Shown here: positions 1-12,064 of the stretch, in pieces | How positions within the stretch are numbered: position 1 is the first letter of the stretch | Layout of the letters: the number at the start of each line of letters is the position of its first letter | Assembly: GCA_907163375.1 (NCBI GenBank) | Contig: CAJQUW010004756.1 | Coordinates: 434,001-498,000 of the forward strand | Direction of reading: 5' to 3' | Source of the DNA: Prostheceraeus crozeri | Lineage: Eukaryota; Platyhelminthes; Polycladida; Euryleptidae | DNA: 64,000 bases | Position numbers and translations under genes: made by a program | Notes under the pieces: generated by a model | What the model saw: only the letters and a program-made list of their open reading frames with translations | What the model was told of the DNA's origin: nothing | Databases searched by the model: none

Positions 1-662
1 GTATGTAGAAAAATACCCTGCCATGTACAGCTATAAAAGACTTTGCTTCGAGTCAACAGAATTTAGCACTCAAATTATTATTTAAATGTGCAAGTGAACC
101 TCATCCTTTACATCATATGGTGCGGAGCGACCAAGAAGCAACCACTTTCGCATGCCCTATTCCTCAACTTCTAGACGTCTAAACTCGTTTATCCCATCAT
201 GGGCATGTTGAATTGCAAATTCTACGAGTAGGCCGACATGATTGTGAAACATGTGCATATTTAATACTATTATTAACTGCATCTATGTGTCTAATCTACT
301 TTTGTCCTTCTCGATTCTCATTATTTTTGGGAATAAACATACACAGCCTAGTAAAAGCTTGTTCTTGTGATCTCTGCATCCATTTTGATCTCTCCGATTC
401 CCATTTTCTAAATACCGCATATTCTATAATGAGCGCCACGGCTGTTTGAATGCGAACTAATAAGCAACGAGGCGCTCATGAAAGAAAATAGAATATTATT
501 TCTTGTTCTTGTGCCTGTTTCCGAAATAATCATCAAAATGTGTTTTTAACATTCTCTTGCTCTGATTAGATAGTCGGTTGCTACTCTAATGATTCATTTC
601 ACTTCAAAATTTTCTATCAAATTTAGCTGAAAACATAAGATGGAGTGTCAGCTCCGTATTTA
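1..662. other. Non-coding sequence, nothing recognised
   Basis: AT-rich sequence without a recognisable coding motif, tandem repeat or terminal repeat. The 78-codon open frame at 213-449 has no family resemblance and is within chance expectation for this composition. Confidence 0.6.
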
Positions 663-1455
663 TCAAATCCCCAACAATGTGCATGCACTTTCGATTGTGT
701 TAAATGAACTCGAAGTGAATACAATTGGGTATTGTTACCAAATGTGAGATATGCATATTTTTGCAATTTTGAAGAAATTCCCACGGAATTGAATTATCAT
801 GATAGTAATGCAGAAGGAATGATGGTATTTTACAGATTCTCAGTGTCATGACAGCCTTAGAGAGGTAATGTTTGTTAAACTAGCAATTCGACAGGTTCCT
901 ATTGCTTTCATGCAATAGTATTTTCCTCATGAGTATTTTCTTAAGCGTGATCATATCACCGGCAACCTGCTACTGGCAGAGCAAAATCACATAATCAAAG
1001 ACAATTATTTCAATTAACTTTTGAAAGATGTAAATGGGTCCACATCACTATTCAGATTCAAGAAATGAAACATGAATTTAGTGAATCATAGAATCATACC
1101 GGTGAAAATTGAATTAAAAACTTGAAATTTTCAGCCAAGAAAGCAAAATCAGATCTGGCCTTTTTCATGAAGACTTCCATTATAATGCGGCTCGTAAAAT
1201 TCCATTGCAAATTAGCTTAATTTCCGCTTAGTTGGAATGCTTTTTAGCAAATATTCATTCCTTTTGATATCCAACTTGTTACATGCTACTTATAAAGGGG
1301 CGTCATCTCGGTACTATAGAAATTTGAAAAATTCTGACTTTTTCCAAAACTGTTCAAAAATTTTTTGGACCACTGGAACGCAATCCTCAAAAATCTGAAT
1401 CTTTTCATATACAAAAATTTTCAATGTATACAGACGCTTTTTGAGTCGACACTCT
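663..1455 (+). repeat. Dispersed unclassified repeat, copy 1
   Basis: This stretch is clearly similar, over almost its whole length, to the reverse complement of 30450-31160. Shared landmarks in the same order are the AAATGTGAGATATG block near 740, the CCACGGAATTGA block near 781, GTGTCATGACAGCC near 843, AAGGAATGAATATT (read on the other strand) near 1247, and GAGTCGACACTCTA near 1443. No open reading frame or target duplication was found, so the class is unknown. It could be a SINE or LINE tail, an LTR, or a non-autonomous DNA element. The edges are approximate. Confidence 0.75.
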
Positions 1456-2259
1456 AATCCCCACTCTATGTATGGCTAAAAATCGCAATTGAAACTCTAG
1501 GTCATTGAAAAAGTGACAATTGACAGAATTATTCCATAGATTATCAAAGCTGTTCCGAAAGTCTCTCCCCCCCCAATTCTCCAAAATTCTTGTTTTCCAT
1601 CAAGTGCATAAGATGCATTTTATTCATGGATCTTGAGGTTTATAATTTAAAGAATCTACATGTACCTTTTTTGATCTTTTTCGATCGAAGAAGAACTGGC
1701 TGATGTGGATAGGCTACGTAGGTCCATGCTGTCTACTAATAGGGATGTAGGGCCTATGTTTCGTAATTCATGTAAAAACTGTCAGTACCAATGAATTACT
1801 GTATCTTCCGTTGATCTTTATATCCATTCATCCAAGCTCATCTATTTTGGATAATAAAGAGATTGCATAACGACACTCACTATGAACGAAGATTTGGCTA
1901 GGCTGTTTTACATGCCTCTTTAAATGTCACTTTTAGCATTTCGAAGATATATTAAGCGTCGATATGATATACTTTCGTTACAGCAAGAAAGTTTTGAAAG
2001 CTTTTGCTTCAGTGAATCCGCAATTAAATCTTTGCGTTTTGATATACTTTGAAAATTGAGATCACTGACGCTAATTACCTTGTAAACAGAAGATGAAATA
2101 TGCGTTTTCACAACATGGAAGACAACTGTACGTAGTACTAGAACTGAATTCTCACATATTATTTAATTTATTAATATTAATATATATCATACATCGTTTA
2201 ATATATTGATATAATATTAATTTATAATAAATCACATAATATAATAATAATCATTATAA
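1456..2259. other. Non-coding, ending in an AT-only tract
   Basis: Nothing coding is visible. From about 2150 to 2260 the sequence is almost pure A/T with many TAATAT words. The same kind of tract resumes after 5447, as expected if the element at 2262-5445 inserted into an AT-rich target. Confidence 0.6.
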
Positions 2260-2511
2260 TAGGGGAAGCGGGACTAATATCGGTACCCTAAGGGCAGGTT
2301 GCACGAGGCAGTTTTATCTTTAATCCGACATAAATTTTAAGATTTTGATGCCGAATGTCTGGTATAAAATTTAACTGCGTTACAAGGGAGCAGATTAAAT
2401 TACGCACCGAACCAAATGCCGCCAAGTCTGGTACTAAAGTTAATCTTATAGCTGTCAGCAGGTTTAAATTGTATTAATTCTACAATCTGATCCTTACCTT
2501 TTGCGTAGACG

Positions 2512-2995
2512 ATGTACGCCGATATAGAATTCGTAACACAAATGAGTATACATTGCCGAGACGCGGTGTTCGTGATCGATTGAATCCATTTACATTTTTC
2601 AACGACGAAGAGTTTTGTAAGGGATTTTGCTTTCGAAAGGAGTATTACAACTAATTCAAGATTTTTAATTATGCGCACACCTAGAGGCATCATGCAGAAC
2701 GGGAGCCGTTCCTCCAAGAATTCAAATCCTTGTATTTCGTTTTTTGGGAACGGGAAGTTTTCTAATGACTATCGGAGACCATTTTGATATGGACAAGTCA
2801 ACAGTTTCTCGCCTTGTGTATACTATTGCTGGTGCTATTGCTGCTAGTAGTATATATTTAGGAGTGTAGATTCTGGGAGTATATCAGGCTTCCTAGTGAC
2901 GAGGAAATATCTAGAGGTAGGAGGGAGTTTTGATGAGGGAATTTTTTGATTTAGCTGGCTTCCCTGGAGTGGTGGGTGCATTGGACTGTATTCGA
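2512..2995 (+). pseudogene. HARBI1-like transposase remnant (N-terminal half)
   Basis: DDE nuclease of PIF/Harbinger transposons. The + strand reads as a chain of family-typical blocks in shifting frames: an Arg-rich N-terminal block (RRYRIRN, then RDRLNPFTFFNDEEF), a helix-turn-helix block (RIQILVFRFLGTGSF, then TIGDHFDMDKSTVSRLVY) and the segment DLAGFPGVVGALDC, whose Asp is the first catalytic residue of the family. Stops and at least two frame changes separate them. The rest of the catalytic domain, with the remaining acidic residues, is missing. After GALDC the sequence runs into the antisense of the neighbouring SANT gene, which marks the deletion junction. Confidence 0.85.
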
Positions 2996-3248
2996 TTATT
3001 CGATCCGAAACAGAGTCGATTGATTCACCAGGTCCACCACCTCCGGTTTTCATTAACTCTTTCTTGTGAGTAGCATGATCTTTTTTGGCTTTCATCTTCA
3101 GATTTTTCCACAGAAGTTTTCAATTATCTAACTGTCGTCTAACGATGCTCTCATTACTGTTGTATTCATCAAGAATATTTTTCCATGTGTCTTTTTTCAA
3201 TATATGGTTACTATTCCGTTTATCTTCACTAATGGGATATTTAGACAT
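2844..3248 (-). pseudogene. Harbinger Myb/SANT-like DNA-binding protein remnant
   Basis: The second protein of Harbinger elements, a Myb/SANT-like trihelix DNA-binding protein that helps the transposase. Reading from the ATG at 3248, about 135 codons stay in one frame with a single in-frame TGA (first base 3122). The N-terminal part contains the typical block DTWKNILDEYNSNESIV, followed after the stop by LLWKNLKMKAKKDHATHKK and the hallmark KTGGGGP. Downstream of that the frame runs antisense to the transposase and is probably not original sequence. It is shorter than full-length relatives. The alternative, a host SANT gene, is unlikely because it lies within the TIRs. Confidence 0.75.
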
Positions 3249-5447
3249 GATGCCAATAAAAAATTCCTTTCATGCGCAGAGTAATTCTTCCATCTTTTCT
3301 CTGCTGACGCCATCGCGTGAAGATGTTATTTGCGCGTCCATGGATATGATAAAAAAAGTTAGGATACTCTGATTTCCATTGTCATACTTACTTGCGATTG
3401 GTTTGACGTCACTCAACGTCATCTGATGCTACGTTGGGGAACATCTTCAAATACATCGGCGGATTAACTGATCTAAGACATCAACAACGGAAACTCAATC
3501 CATAGGGAAAATCAATCAAAAGAGTAGATCAACCTTGATCCCGAATCAACTAAACCAGGATTACATCAACTACGCAATACGGTATCGAATTAAGCCATAC
3601 TCGTGCAACCGATCCTAAGGGTTTTTCAGACTTATTTTTTTTGCTAAAGTAATCCTTTTCGTCCCGGAACAACTCACAAGGCAAGAAGAGCGCATCAGCC
3701 AAACTCACGAAAAAAGATGGAGGTTCTAGGATTCATTAGAAGAAAATTAGGTACTTCTATTCTTTCCCCCCACATTTTTCAAGTTTTCTAAAATCATCAA
3801 ATTTCACCGAAATTAGTTACATTGTGTTGAGAATATACTTTATCTGTCACTGAGTGACACTACAGCACGACTGAGAAGTCTTACTTGAACCCTGGATGAA
3901 GGATTGGACCCTTAGATACTCAGTTAGAATACAAGGTACAGCTGTGATCATGAACTTCGTGTGTTTGCTGTCTACAGACAAATGACAAGCAGTTGTCTAA
4001 TTATAAGGTCGCAAATGTTCTACAGATCAGATAAGAGGAGTTTTACATGCTCAACACTATGCCACGTTAGTGAGAACAAGTAGGAGCAAGAGAAGATCGT
4101 TGACGATGCAACACTTCCGGGTGTCAACAACAGAAATGTGGGAGGGGAAAGAATAGAAGCACCGAAAATTAGAACCGATTTTGTAAAAAGTGTCAAAATA
4201 ACCATTTAGTGCCATACCGCTGGGTAAAATGGGTAACTGACTTGGAGCTAGTGTATGGGTTTTGTATATTTTGACTTATTATGATGTTTTCCAGCGGTTT
4301 TATCGTTTCGTTATTGGTTGATCAAGACGAGAAACTGAAATGGATTATGACCGTATCGGCTGCATTGATTGTAGCCGACAAGGTTTCATTTACATAACCT
4401 GAAAAGTCATGAATCGTCATTTTTGTCAATTTTGCATTTATTAAAATAACAAACGTTGCATTGAAGCACCTTCTGATTCATGCCACATCACTCATAATTT
4501 CAATTCTGCAAGGATATTTGATGCAAAAGTCAATCATCAGTGATTAATATCAATCGCCACCGATAGCATGCATATAGGCCTACAAGCTTGTAAACAACAC
4601 ATGATACATTCATTCTTGAAGCTAAATACCGTATAATAATCAATTGCTAGCAGATAGGAAGCAAGATTCAATAGCCAACTGACACGCTTCGAGCGCTGTA
4701 AGGGCGAACTAAATTGATGCCAATCTCGGATCCAAGTGTGTTCATGGCGAGAGCTTAAAACAAATATCTGTCATTTAGTTTGCTGTCTCACTTTCTAAAC
4801 TAAATTTGATAACAATAGGTCTATCTATTTCTGACAAATCGCATGTTTTGGCGCTTTTTCTGAATCCATTCTCTATATCCATCAAATTTCTCAAAACTTT
4901 TTTCATTGATTTATAGTTCCATTTATGTGTTTCCGCAAAGCTCTCATAGATACAGGGCATTTATCTGGAAAACAGGCTTGCCAGAAGCAATAACAGTGAT
5001 GATAAAAGTACATTGCCTATTTTACCTCAGTGACAACTTAGGAGTGGGCCTATATGGGCACTTTTTTAGACTTACATTTCACGGAACTATCAATCGTGGA
5101 CCTAAATTGAAGTTTGATCGTTAATCTGCATGTAATTACGATGACAGGACAGTCATCTTTTGCGTCGAAAAATCAATCTTCACAGAATGAGAGGCTTAGC
5201 CAAAAAAGTCTGATTTCATTGTCATTACTTCAGCGATCAAATTTATGCATTTTATCACTTCTTAGTGCGTGCGCGCGAGTGTCTCCCTTAAATGAGCTAT
5301 AATGCACTGCCACATGCGGATGACCATGACTAGCTCTCTATCGAATTTGAAGTTCATTCGAACATTGGGTACTGAGTTAGAGTCCGAAGAACTCAAATTA
5401 GGTCTACCCATACTAGTCCGCTCCCCATGTTAGTCCCGCCTCCCCTA

Positions 5448-7180
5448 TAAAAATGATATAATTTGTAATATAATAACAATTTAATATATTAATAAATATT
5501 CAATAATTATTTAAATCAATTTAATCCAATGTGAATGCGAAGTATTTGTTGTTCCAATTGTACACATTAATTCCCAATACTGCAGTGAAGCAACCAACCG
5601 TAATATATTTCACCGGTCTGTTCTGTTATGGGAAATTGTATACCGGCCGATGGTAGGTTTACTGACACATTTAACAAACGGTTGCTTTCCCTCGGACTCA
5701 CTATAAATACCGTCACGATTCAAATGTGCAAGAATGAGAGTCCAAAAAATAGGGATTTATTTTTATTCAAAATAACGAATAAAAATATCTATGATCGAAT
5801 ATTATTCGACTTTTCTATCTAATTATGTCGACTCTTATGTGAGCCATCAAAAACAGCAAATGACAAACAATAGGTTTTATTCATCAGCAGGAAAATTACA
5901 AAGATACGCTCAGATCACATAATAGCAGTAACACTTTTTTCAGGTTATGTGAACCAGTCAGCAACAAACTGACATTGAAATCCATGAAATCCTGACATTG
6001 ATATCCTGTTGATATAAATGTGACTCTGGGCAACTTACAGAAGACTTTGCCGATTGACTTTACGCCGCTGACGAGGGGGAGAATTCCCGAAACATTCGGC
6101 ACCTGTAATTTTTGTTTTTAACTTCGACTTTTGGTTAATTTATATAAAGAAGGAGTGCACTTTTCCATGATGAAAGCATTGAACTGAAATCCTTTCCCCT
6201 GAAATGATTTTGAAATAGAAAAAGATTTTACCCAATTATCAACAATGTGAAGTCCAACAATTCACACGGCTGACATGGTTGTAGTAGTCTGACGCTGTTT
6301 TCTTTACCGGCGCTGAATGTTGCAGTTACCACTTTGATAAATCGGTTTTATGAATGAGGCTTGCTTAGGTGTAGGAGTGGTCATCAGGTCAAAACTAAGT
6401 GATCTCATATAAATCTCACTTAGATCATTCGGGATGAAAAGAAATGAAATTTGAAAATATTTTTACTGTCGCAGTTGGGCTCTATCTTATTGTGACATTT
6501 TTATGCATATATTGCACTTTGAAATGATACATAGCTTTCAAGAGCATTTTTCGTTCATAATCGATCTGTTTTGTTGGCTAAATGAGGGAGGAGGGAAAAA
6601 TATTCGTCGAATAAAATAAGAATCTTAAGCTCTTGTTCGAATATTTTCCCCGACCAAAAACCCTAACAAGAATGTCAAGTCATACTTTTATTGATATCTG
6701 CTGATCTATTGATTGCTATTAGCTGGACGTTTTCGGCTACTGCACAACAGCCACGCGGAGATTGGTTAATGTAGAGATCAATGCGCTGCAAATTTTTCAC
6801 ATAAAAATGATTAAAATGACTCAGCCACTTTTGGGAAAAAGCAGCACAAACTGAAAGTCTAGTCTAAAGATCTTGCATGAGGGAGGTGCACAATTCTACC
6901 ATATTACTTTATGTCGAAATTATACACGTATATTTCAAATTTAAATAGAATAAGTGAAGTCGACACGACTAGGCTATGACTATTCGCACATGGAGTCATG
7001 AATCTGTTTTCGTTCAGCACAAAAAGTAATAGATTACTTATCCTCATCATGTGCTTACCTAATTCAGCTGAATTTGGTTTCTGGAACTCATAGCCTATTC
7101 ATAATTACTGACAATTGTGTAGTGGGTACTTTTAATACTGGAACTAATTCGATTAGTCTGCATGTACAGTAAGAACACCT
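5448..7180. other. Non-coding, nothing recognised
   Basis: Starts as an AT-only tract (to about 5530) and continues as ordinary AT-rich sequence. Open frames here, such as 5628-5822 and 5896-6102, are short and match nothing I know. Confidence 0.55.
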
Positions 7181-8310
7181 CTAAAAAAGAGTTTTTAAGT
7201 CACAAAATATCCTCAAAATGCCTTCCACCGGCTTAAAACATGAAATCCACACTTCGTGAAAAGAAGCAATGGCGTTTCTCAATCGTTCAACGGTTTTCCG
7301 TGAGCATTCTTTTTTGAATGCGATGTCGCACATGTTCCAGGCTTCTCGGGCTTTGAAAGTGAACAACTCTATCCTTCTAGGTCCCCCAAAACCAGTAATC
7401 CACTCCGGTGACCGTGATGGCCAATTCTGTTTGCACCCTCTGGAGATGACGTGGTCAGCACCAATTGTCGCCTCCAAGTATCACCGGACTTCAGAGGCGC
7501 AGCACCATCTTCTACCCAAATCGGGACGAACGTGGTTCTGCAACATTTCGAGGTAATTCGTCAAATTCACAGTTTGGTAAAAGAAAAAAGGCTCGATGAA
7601 TGAAGCATTGAATCCGATCCACACTCAGAACTTTTCTGGATGAAAGGGCTTAGTTGGAAATTCTTTAGGTTTCTCCTCATACCAGATCCGGTGATGATAT
7701 CGGCTTATGGCTCCATCGAGATGGAACCAATTAAGCTTCATCACTCCAGAAGACGTTAGTTAGCAGATCCTGGTTTCTCAAAGACCACTGTCCAAAGTCA
7801 ACTCGTTAATCAAAATCACTGGTTGTAAGTCATGAAGCGACTGAAGTCCATATAAGGTCACAAATGGTCATGTGCTTAAAAAATTTGATGAACGGATGCT
7901 GCTGGAATACCGGTCTTATTTGATAGTCTTCTGACAGACGTCGTACCCTCAATACCACGATGTTTGCCTTTGACAGTCTCCTGACGGTCTTCCCCTAAAG
8001 ACGACCTCCCATGACGCTGATTCAAAACACTTCCAGTTTCTTCGAACTTCGAAATCAACTTTGAAACCGCAGAATAAGTGCAAAGATCCCTGATCAAATT
8101 CCTTTCTTACTTCAATTGTCTGATCGCGTTTATCGGCAAATTTCCGTTGGCATGGTAACAGCGAATAAGATTAATTTTCGTATTGAGATCTATAGTAAAG
8201 ACAATTTCTTGGAACACGGAACGATAGAAACCTTTCGTTGCGAGTGATGGAAGCTGACCACAAGAATTCATGAGTAACGTCATTTGTTGATCGAGAGAGA
8301 TCAGAGGCAT
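7181..8310 (-). pseudogene. Decayed mariner-superfamily (IS630/Tc1/mariner) transposase
   Basis: On the - strand, from 8310 downwards, the blocks of this transposase type occur in the right order but in changing frames. First comes an N-terminal helix-turn-helix region (NTKINLIRCYHANGNLP near 8180-8110, then SKLISKFEETGSVLNQRHGR and TTSVRRLSNKTGIPAASVHQI at 8097-7876). The catalytic core follows (LNWFHLDGAISRYHHRIWY near 7710, then VWIGFNASFIEPFFFYQTVN near 7600-7570). The C-terminal block WPSRSPEWITGFGG lies near 7420. In relatives that block is WPSRSPDLTP followed by the last catalytic Asp, so the catalytic end is mutated. Several frameshifts and stops make it clearly dead. No terminal repeats were found. 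It is of the same broad group as the transposase at 22982-24050 but not the same element. Confidence 0.85.
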
Positions 8311-10368
8311 GTGCAGAAGCTACGTCACAGCTGTAGGCCTATTTGGCTGCAAGGAAGAACGACAACGCAACATCGAAGGGGCCAGAAATCAAAAACCGCC
8401 TCAATCAAAAATAATGCTTGAATATAACCTTTCAAACGTTATCGACAAAAGGAAGAATAAAAAACGTTAACGTCATTGTGTGGACTTTATACTACAAATT
8501 AGTGGAGGGGATTTTTAGGACACCATGTGACTAAAAATTCACTTTTTTTAAAAGTAATTCAAATTTTTGAGGTCATCTTGTGAATTAGAACTTACTTATA
8601 AAAAAAATGTCCTCCAAATTAAGCCATTTTTGCTTTGTAAAATAATAAATCGCCTATCATATAAAACCTCATGTTCTGAATATTCGAAAAATGTATTTGT
8701 CTTCGAAATAACTCAATTATACGTGCTAGCTTTTTATAAAAAACTTTTTCCTTCGCTTCGAGACAACCTGTATTTTTCTTAGTTTTTTGAGAGAAAAATA
8801 TCGAATCGAGTTCTTTAACATAAATGAAGCAAAAAAAGAAAATGCATGTACTATCGAAACTCTTTACGACTGACCATGCAAGACAATGCGGGAAAATGAA
8901 TGCTCTTGAGCAGAGGAGAATTTCATTCTAAAATTTGAAAATCAATGCTTGTTGATATTACTTATAAAGCTTAAAATTAAAATTATTCTAAAATAACTCG
9001 ATAGATAATCACAATTACGTTACTCTACGAATTAATATGCGTCAGAGTACCTGGAAATGCTAGCAGTTTGCATGGAGAATCATTTATTTGAAATATACGA
9101 AACTATTTTTTCGTACTACTTACGAGGTTCGAAATTTTAATTTTCTCGAAAATAGCTCGATGAAATTTTTAAGATTCGCATTTTTGAAGAACTTTTTCTG
9201 AAGAATTTTTGATGTGACAATCGATTTCAAATCTACCGTGCCTTTAACACATTTAGCAAGTTGTTGTTATACATGATGATTTGAATAGCGCAATGCATTT
9301 TGAATAATTGCCATTTACTGATGAAAATAATTTTCCAAAATTCACTTAAGAATTGCTGAGTGAATAAGGCCTACCAACAGTAACAACAGATGAAATTATA
9401 AGTCACAAATATTGTAATTAGACAATTATATATATATTACATATATATGATAATATGAATAATAATATACATAATACAAAAGTTTATATGATAAATACCA
9501 TAATATTGCACAATTATAAACAGAAAACAAATATTCAGAAATTCTGATACAGACAGAAATACACAGATTAAATTTTACAATCAGTCTCTGACTATATAAT
9601 CAACTGTGAGGATTCTGAATTAATTTTTAAAGCTGTCCAGAAATTTTTCAGGAATAATCGATTTTCAGATAATCGAAGATGCACTGTATTAGATGTTCAA
9701 TATAATTAATTCACAGTAAACTGGAAAAGTAATATAATTTATGGTACAATCAAAAGTTTTAGAGTGAGTGTTTCTTGAGGTCATATTGGCGAATTTACGA
9801 CGCACACGAAGAAGTCCTTCCAGCAACCCCACGGTTGCATCTTACTGTCGACTCTGTTGGAGGTTGATTGTCAGATTGAACAGATATTTCATTTACGAAC
9901 ACCATATCAGTTGGTTCACTCGCTGTGATGTTACGCTCGCTGGTACTCCATTGTAAAAAACAACTGAAAATAAATGAAGATTTCTGTTACAAAAGGTAAA
10001 GTGGAGAGTAAAAAATGTTATTTTGTAATGCACCCAGAACGTCAGATTTTAAAAAAAATGTTGGAATGATGATAAAGATGATTGAGATTCATTTCAAATT
10101 ACATATACAGAAAGTATTGTATTTGCTTATTTTTTCGATGTATTTGATCTTAACTTACATAATATTGTCCATTGTCCATGAATCTTCACTGACTTAACGA
10201 AACCGCTGCTTTGCTTCAAATATAGATAACACTTCTGAGACAGTGACAAATTATTGTCTTGATTTCGACAGATTGTGGTAACGCGGAAGTTTCAACCAGC
10301 TGCGTTCATCACACGTGTGAAAATATTTTCGTATTTCCCGCTACAATATCCGTGCCACATTGGAAATC
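8311..10368. other. Non-coding, AT-rich
   Basis: No gene or element recognised. An AT-rich, TATA-repeat-like stretch lies at about 9420-9540. The G-rich segment near 8498-8528 resembles the ends of some mariner-type elements and might be the worn 5' end of the transposon at 7181-8310, but no partner end was found. Confidence 0.5.
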
Positions 10369-10803
10369 GAGTACGCCACTCTCATAAACAGCACTAACAC
10401 ATGATTCGAGAGTGTGCCAGCTTGTGCCGTCACCTGTTTTTCAAAGCAATGCTTTGAAATTGCTAGAAATCGTCGATTAAAAAGTGGAGGTCGCATGGAT
10501 GAGAAGTCAACTGCACCTAATTACCAAAAGCATCCTGCACCACATACATGTATTTTAGAGGTATCATCCGCATGGACGAATAAAGTGACAAGTCCCAAGA
10601 ATGTGTTATCTATTATTTCACCGAATTTCACTATAATGCTGAGAAATTCGATCAAATAACTTCTAGGTGGTGCGAATATGATGTTAGCTGCACAAGTAAC
10701 ATGCAAAAGTTTCATAATTCCGATTAGAAATTGGTCAAAAAACAAATCAAAGGAGTGGGACAGCTTGGGCCTCTTCAGCGGCACCCGTTCACCCATCTTC
10801 ACC

Positions 10804-11013
10804 ACTTGTGAAAATCGCACGTGCCACTCACATCAACCGACCAAATACATTCATTGGGAGTGTGCCAGTTTTGTCACCTTCAGACAGTCCCAACTCTCCA
10901 TAGAATTTGTAGGATTAGTAGATTGTAGAATTAGCTCGCAAGCAGCCGCATCCATTCACCAATCCGCACTGCTTGTGAACATCGCGTGTGCCACTCACAT
11001 TAGTCGACCACAT
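10804..11013 (+). repeat. Imperfect direct repeat of about 43 bp, two copies
   Basis: The block starting CTTGTGAAAATCGCACGTGC at about 10804-10850 recurs as CTTGTGAACATCGCGTGTGC at about 10972-11013. Both are followed by CACTCACAT and a CGACCA word. A third, weaker relative is near 10369-10435. The LTR element beginning at 11017 inserted at the end of the second copy. The origin is unknown. Confidence 0.5.
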
Positions 11014-11016
11014 TGT

Positions 11017-11289
11017 TGTTGTGACTTCACTTATTAACTTTCTTGCTCACAAACTTTCTTCATTTGATAACATATGATCTCGTTGCTTAAATGTATAAAT
11101 TAATCAATAATTTTTGAATATCAGCTGTTGCTTAGATGTTTTTGGATTCGAATCTAAATTCCATACCTTTTGATTCCGGATCCTAAGGTATACGGCTTAT
11201 GTACAGATGATGGTTGTAAGTACAATGTACTTAAAGGTCTATACAGCACGTACCTAATTATTTCTTATTACAATATCTAGGATATTACA
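11017..11289 (+). repeat. 5' LTR
   Basis: Begins TGTTGTGAC and ends TTACA, the usual TG...CA ends. It aligns end to end with 12065-12336. Preceded by target copy ATTGT. Confidence 0.92.
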
Positions 11290-11291
11290 CT

Positions 11292-11307
11292 TGGTGACGA
11301 GGATGAG
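11292..11307 (+). other. Candidate primer binding site (tRNA-Ser type)
   Basis: TGGTGACGAGGATGAG starts two bases after the 5' LTR. Its first 11 bases match the complement of the 3' end of tRNA-Ser(GCT) (TGGCGACGAGG) with one change, by my recollection of that tRNA. Reverse transcription of such elements is primed from this site. Confidence 0.65.
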
Positions 11308-11920
11308 ATTAATACACCGACGGTCATCGATTTACAACCCTCTAAGTAATGTTGTTGTGGAACGCTTCAACAAAAACACGTCCAAACTTATTGAGGCGTC
11401 ACACGTAAGTGGTTCACATTTACAAGAAATTTTGGATACGCATGTTGTCAACTACAATACAACTACACATTCCACAACAGGAATTGCACCAAGTGAATTG
11501 ATTTCCACATTCAAGCTGAAAAACAGCTTATCAATGATTTCTATCAAAGACGAAGTGTCGACAAATGTGGGCCAGCGTATGGAAGAGCGCAGCAGAGCCG
11601 CAGCATCATATGCGAATGATCGGCGAAGACCAACCACAAAAGAACGCTTTCATGTTGGTGATAAAATAGTCACAAAGATTCTTTCCGCCTTGACGATGGT
11701 TTCTGTATAAATGCCAGAAACATACTGCACAAAGTTCCAATTAGTGACGAAAGAGAGACTGACAGCTTCATTCAATTCTCCTATTCCTGCCTCAGGTTCG
11801 CCCTCGGAAATACAGCACCCTTCGACCCTCGACACTCCATCATCACCTGCTCCAGCTCAGAGATGCTCGAGACGTAATAGATGCCGTCCATCATACTTGC
11901 AAGATTATGCAATTAACTGA
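11303..11920 (+). pseudogene. Retrotransposon pol 3' end: integrase C-terminal half
   Basis: One frame from the ATG at 11303 to the stop at 11918-11920, interrupted by a single in-frame TAA at 11708-11710. The first part has the end of the integrase catalytic core: a YNPLSN...ERFN segment, in which the Glu is the last residue of the DDE triad, then NYNTTTHSTTGIAPSELI. Next is a VGDK segment typical of the C-terminal domain. The tail is Pro/Ser-rich and ends in an Arg-rich SRRNRCRPSYLQDY segment, as is common for Ty3/gypsy polyproteins. The catalytic Asp residues and the zinc-binding N-terminus are absent because the open frame begins almost directly at the primer binding site. No env-like gene is present. 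Confidence 0.85.
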
Positions 11921-12055
11921 GGTACCTCTTCGACTGACATTTGCAGTGTTTTCTGAATTTTATAAATATTTTTCATACTTGATCGACATTCCTGATCACA
12001 TCAAATTTCATGATACGTTTTAGCGTTTGTAGCTGATGTAACAGTGTTCTCCAAC

Positions 12056-12064
12056 GGGGGAAAA
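12056..12064 (+). other. Polypurine tract
   Basis: GGGGGAAAA lies directly before the 3' LTR, the expected place and composition for second-strand priming. Confidence 0.8.

Larger units (their letters stand above)
2292..3615 (+). mobile_element. PIF/Harbinger element, internally deleted, nested
   Basis: The left terminus GGGCAGGTTGCACGAG and the right terminus CTCGTGCAACCGATCC form an imperfect inverted repeat sharing GGTTGCACGAG. TAA is duplicated at 2289-2291 and 3616-3618, matching the 3-bp TWA target of Harbinger elements. Inside are the two genes typical of this superfamily, in convergent orientation: a HARBI1-like DDE transposase on + and a Myb/SANT-like protein on -. At 1.3 kb it is well short of the usual roughly 3 kb, and the two coding remnants run into each other, so an internal deletion is likely. 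It sits about 30 bp inside the left end of the element at 2262-5445. Confidence 0.85.
2262..5445. mobile_element. Unclassified TIR DNA transposon (TA target), host of a nested Harbinger
   Basis: The left end after TA (2260-2261) reads GGGGAAGCGGGACTAATAT. The reverse complement of the right end before TA (5446-5447) reads GGGGAGGCGGGACTAACAT, so the two ends are an imperfect inverted repeat with TA on both sides. Without the nested Harbinger (2292-3615) and its duplicated TAA, the element is about 1.86 kb. Its interior (3619-5400) has only short open frames, for example 4020-4205 and 4775-4960 on the - strand, none of which I can assign to a transposase. TA flanks are used by Tc1/mariner/pogo-type elements, but the G-rich termini do not name a family for me. 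It is most likely a non-autonomous or decayed copy. Confidence 0.65.

Noticed and set aside
10414-11037. Open frames of 81-119 codons on both strands before the LTR element
   Set aside because: No family motif; partly composed of the imperfect direct repeat, and the last runs into the LTR.
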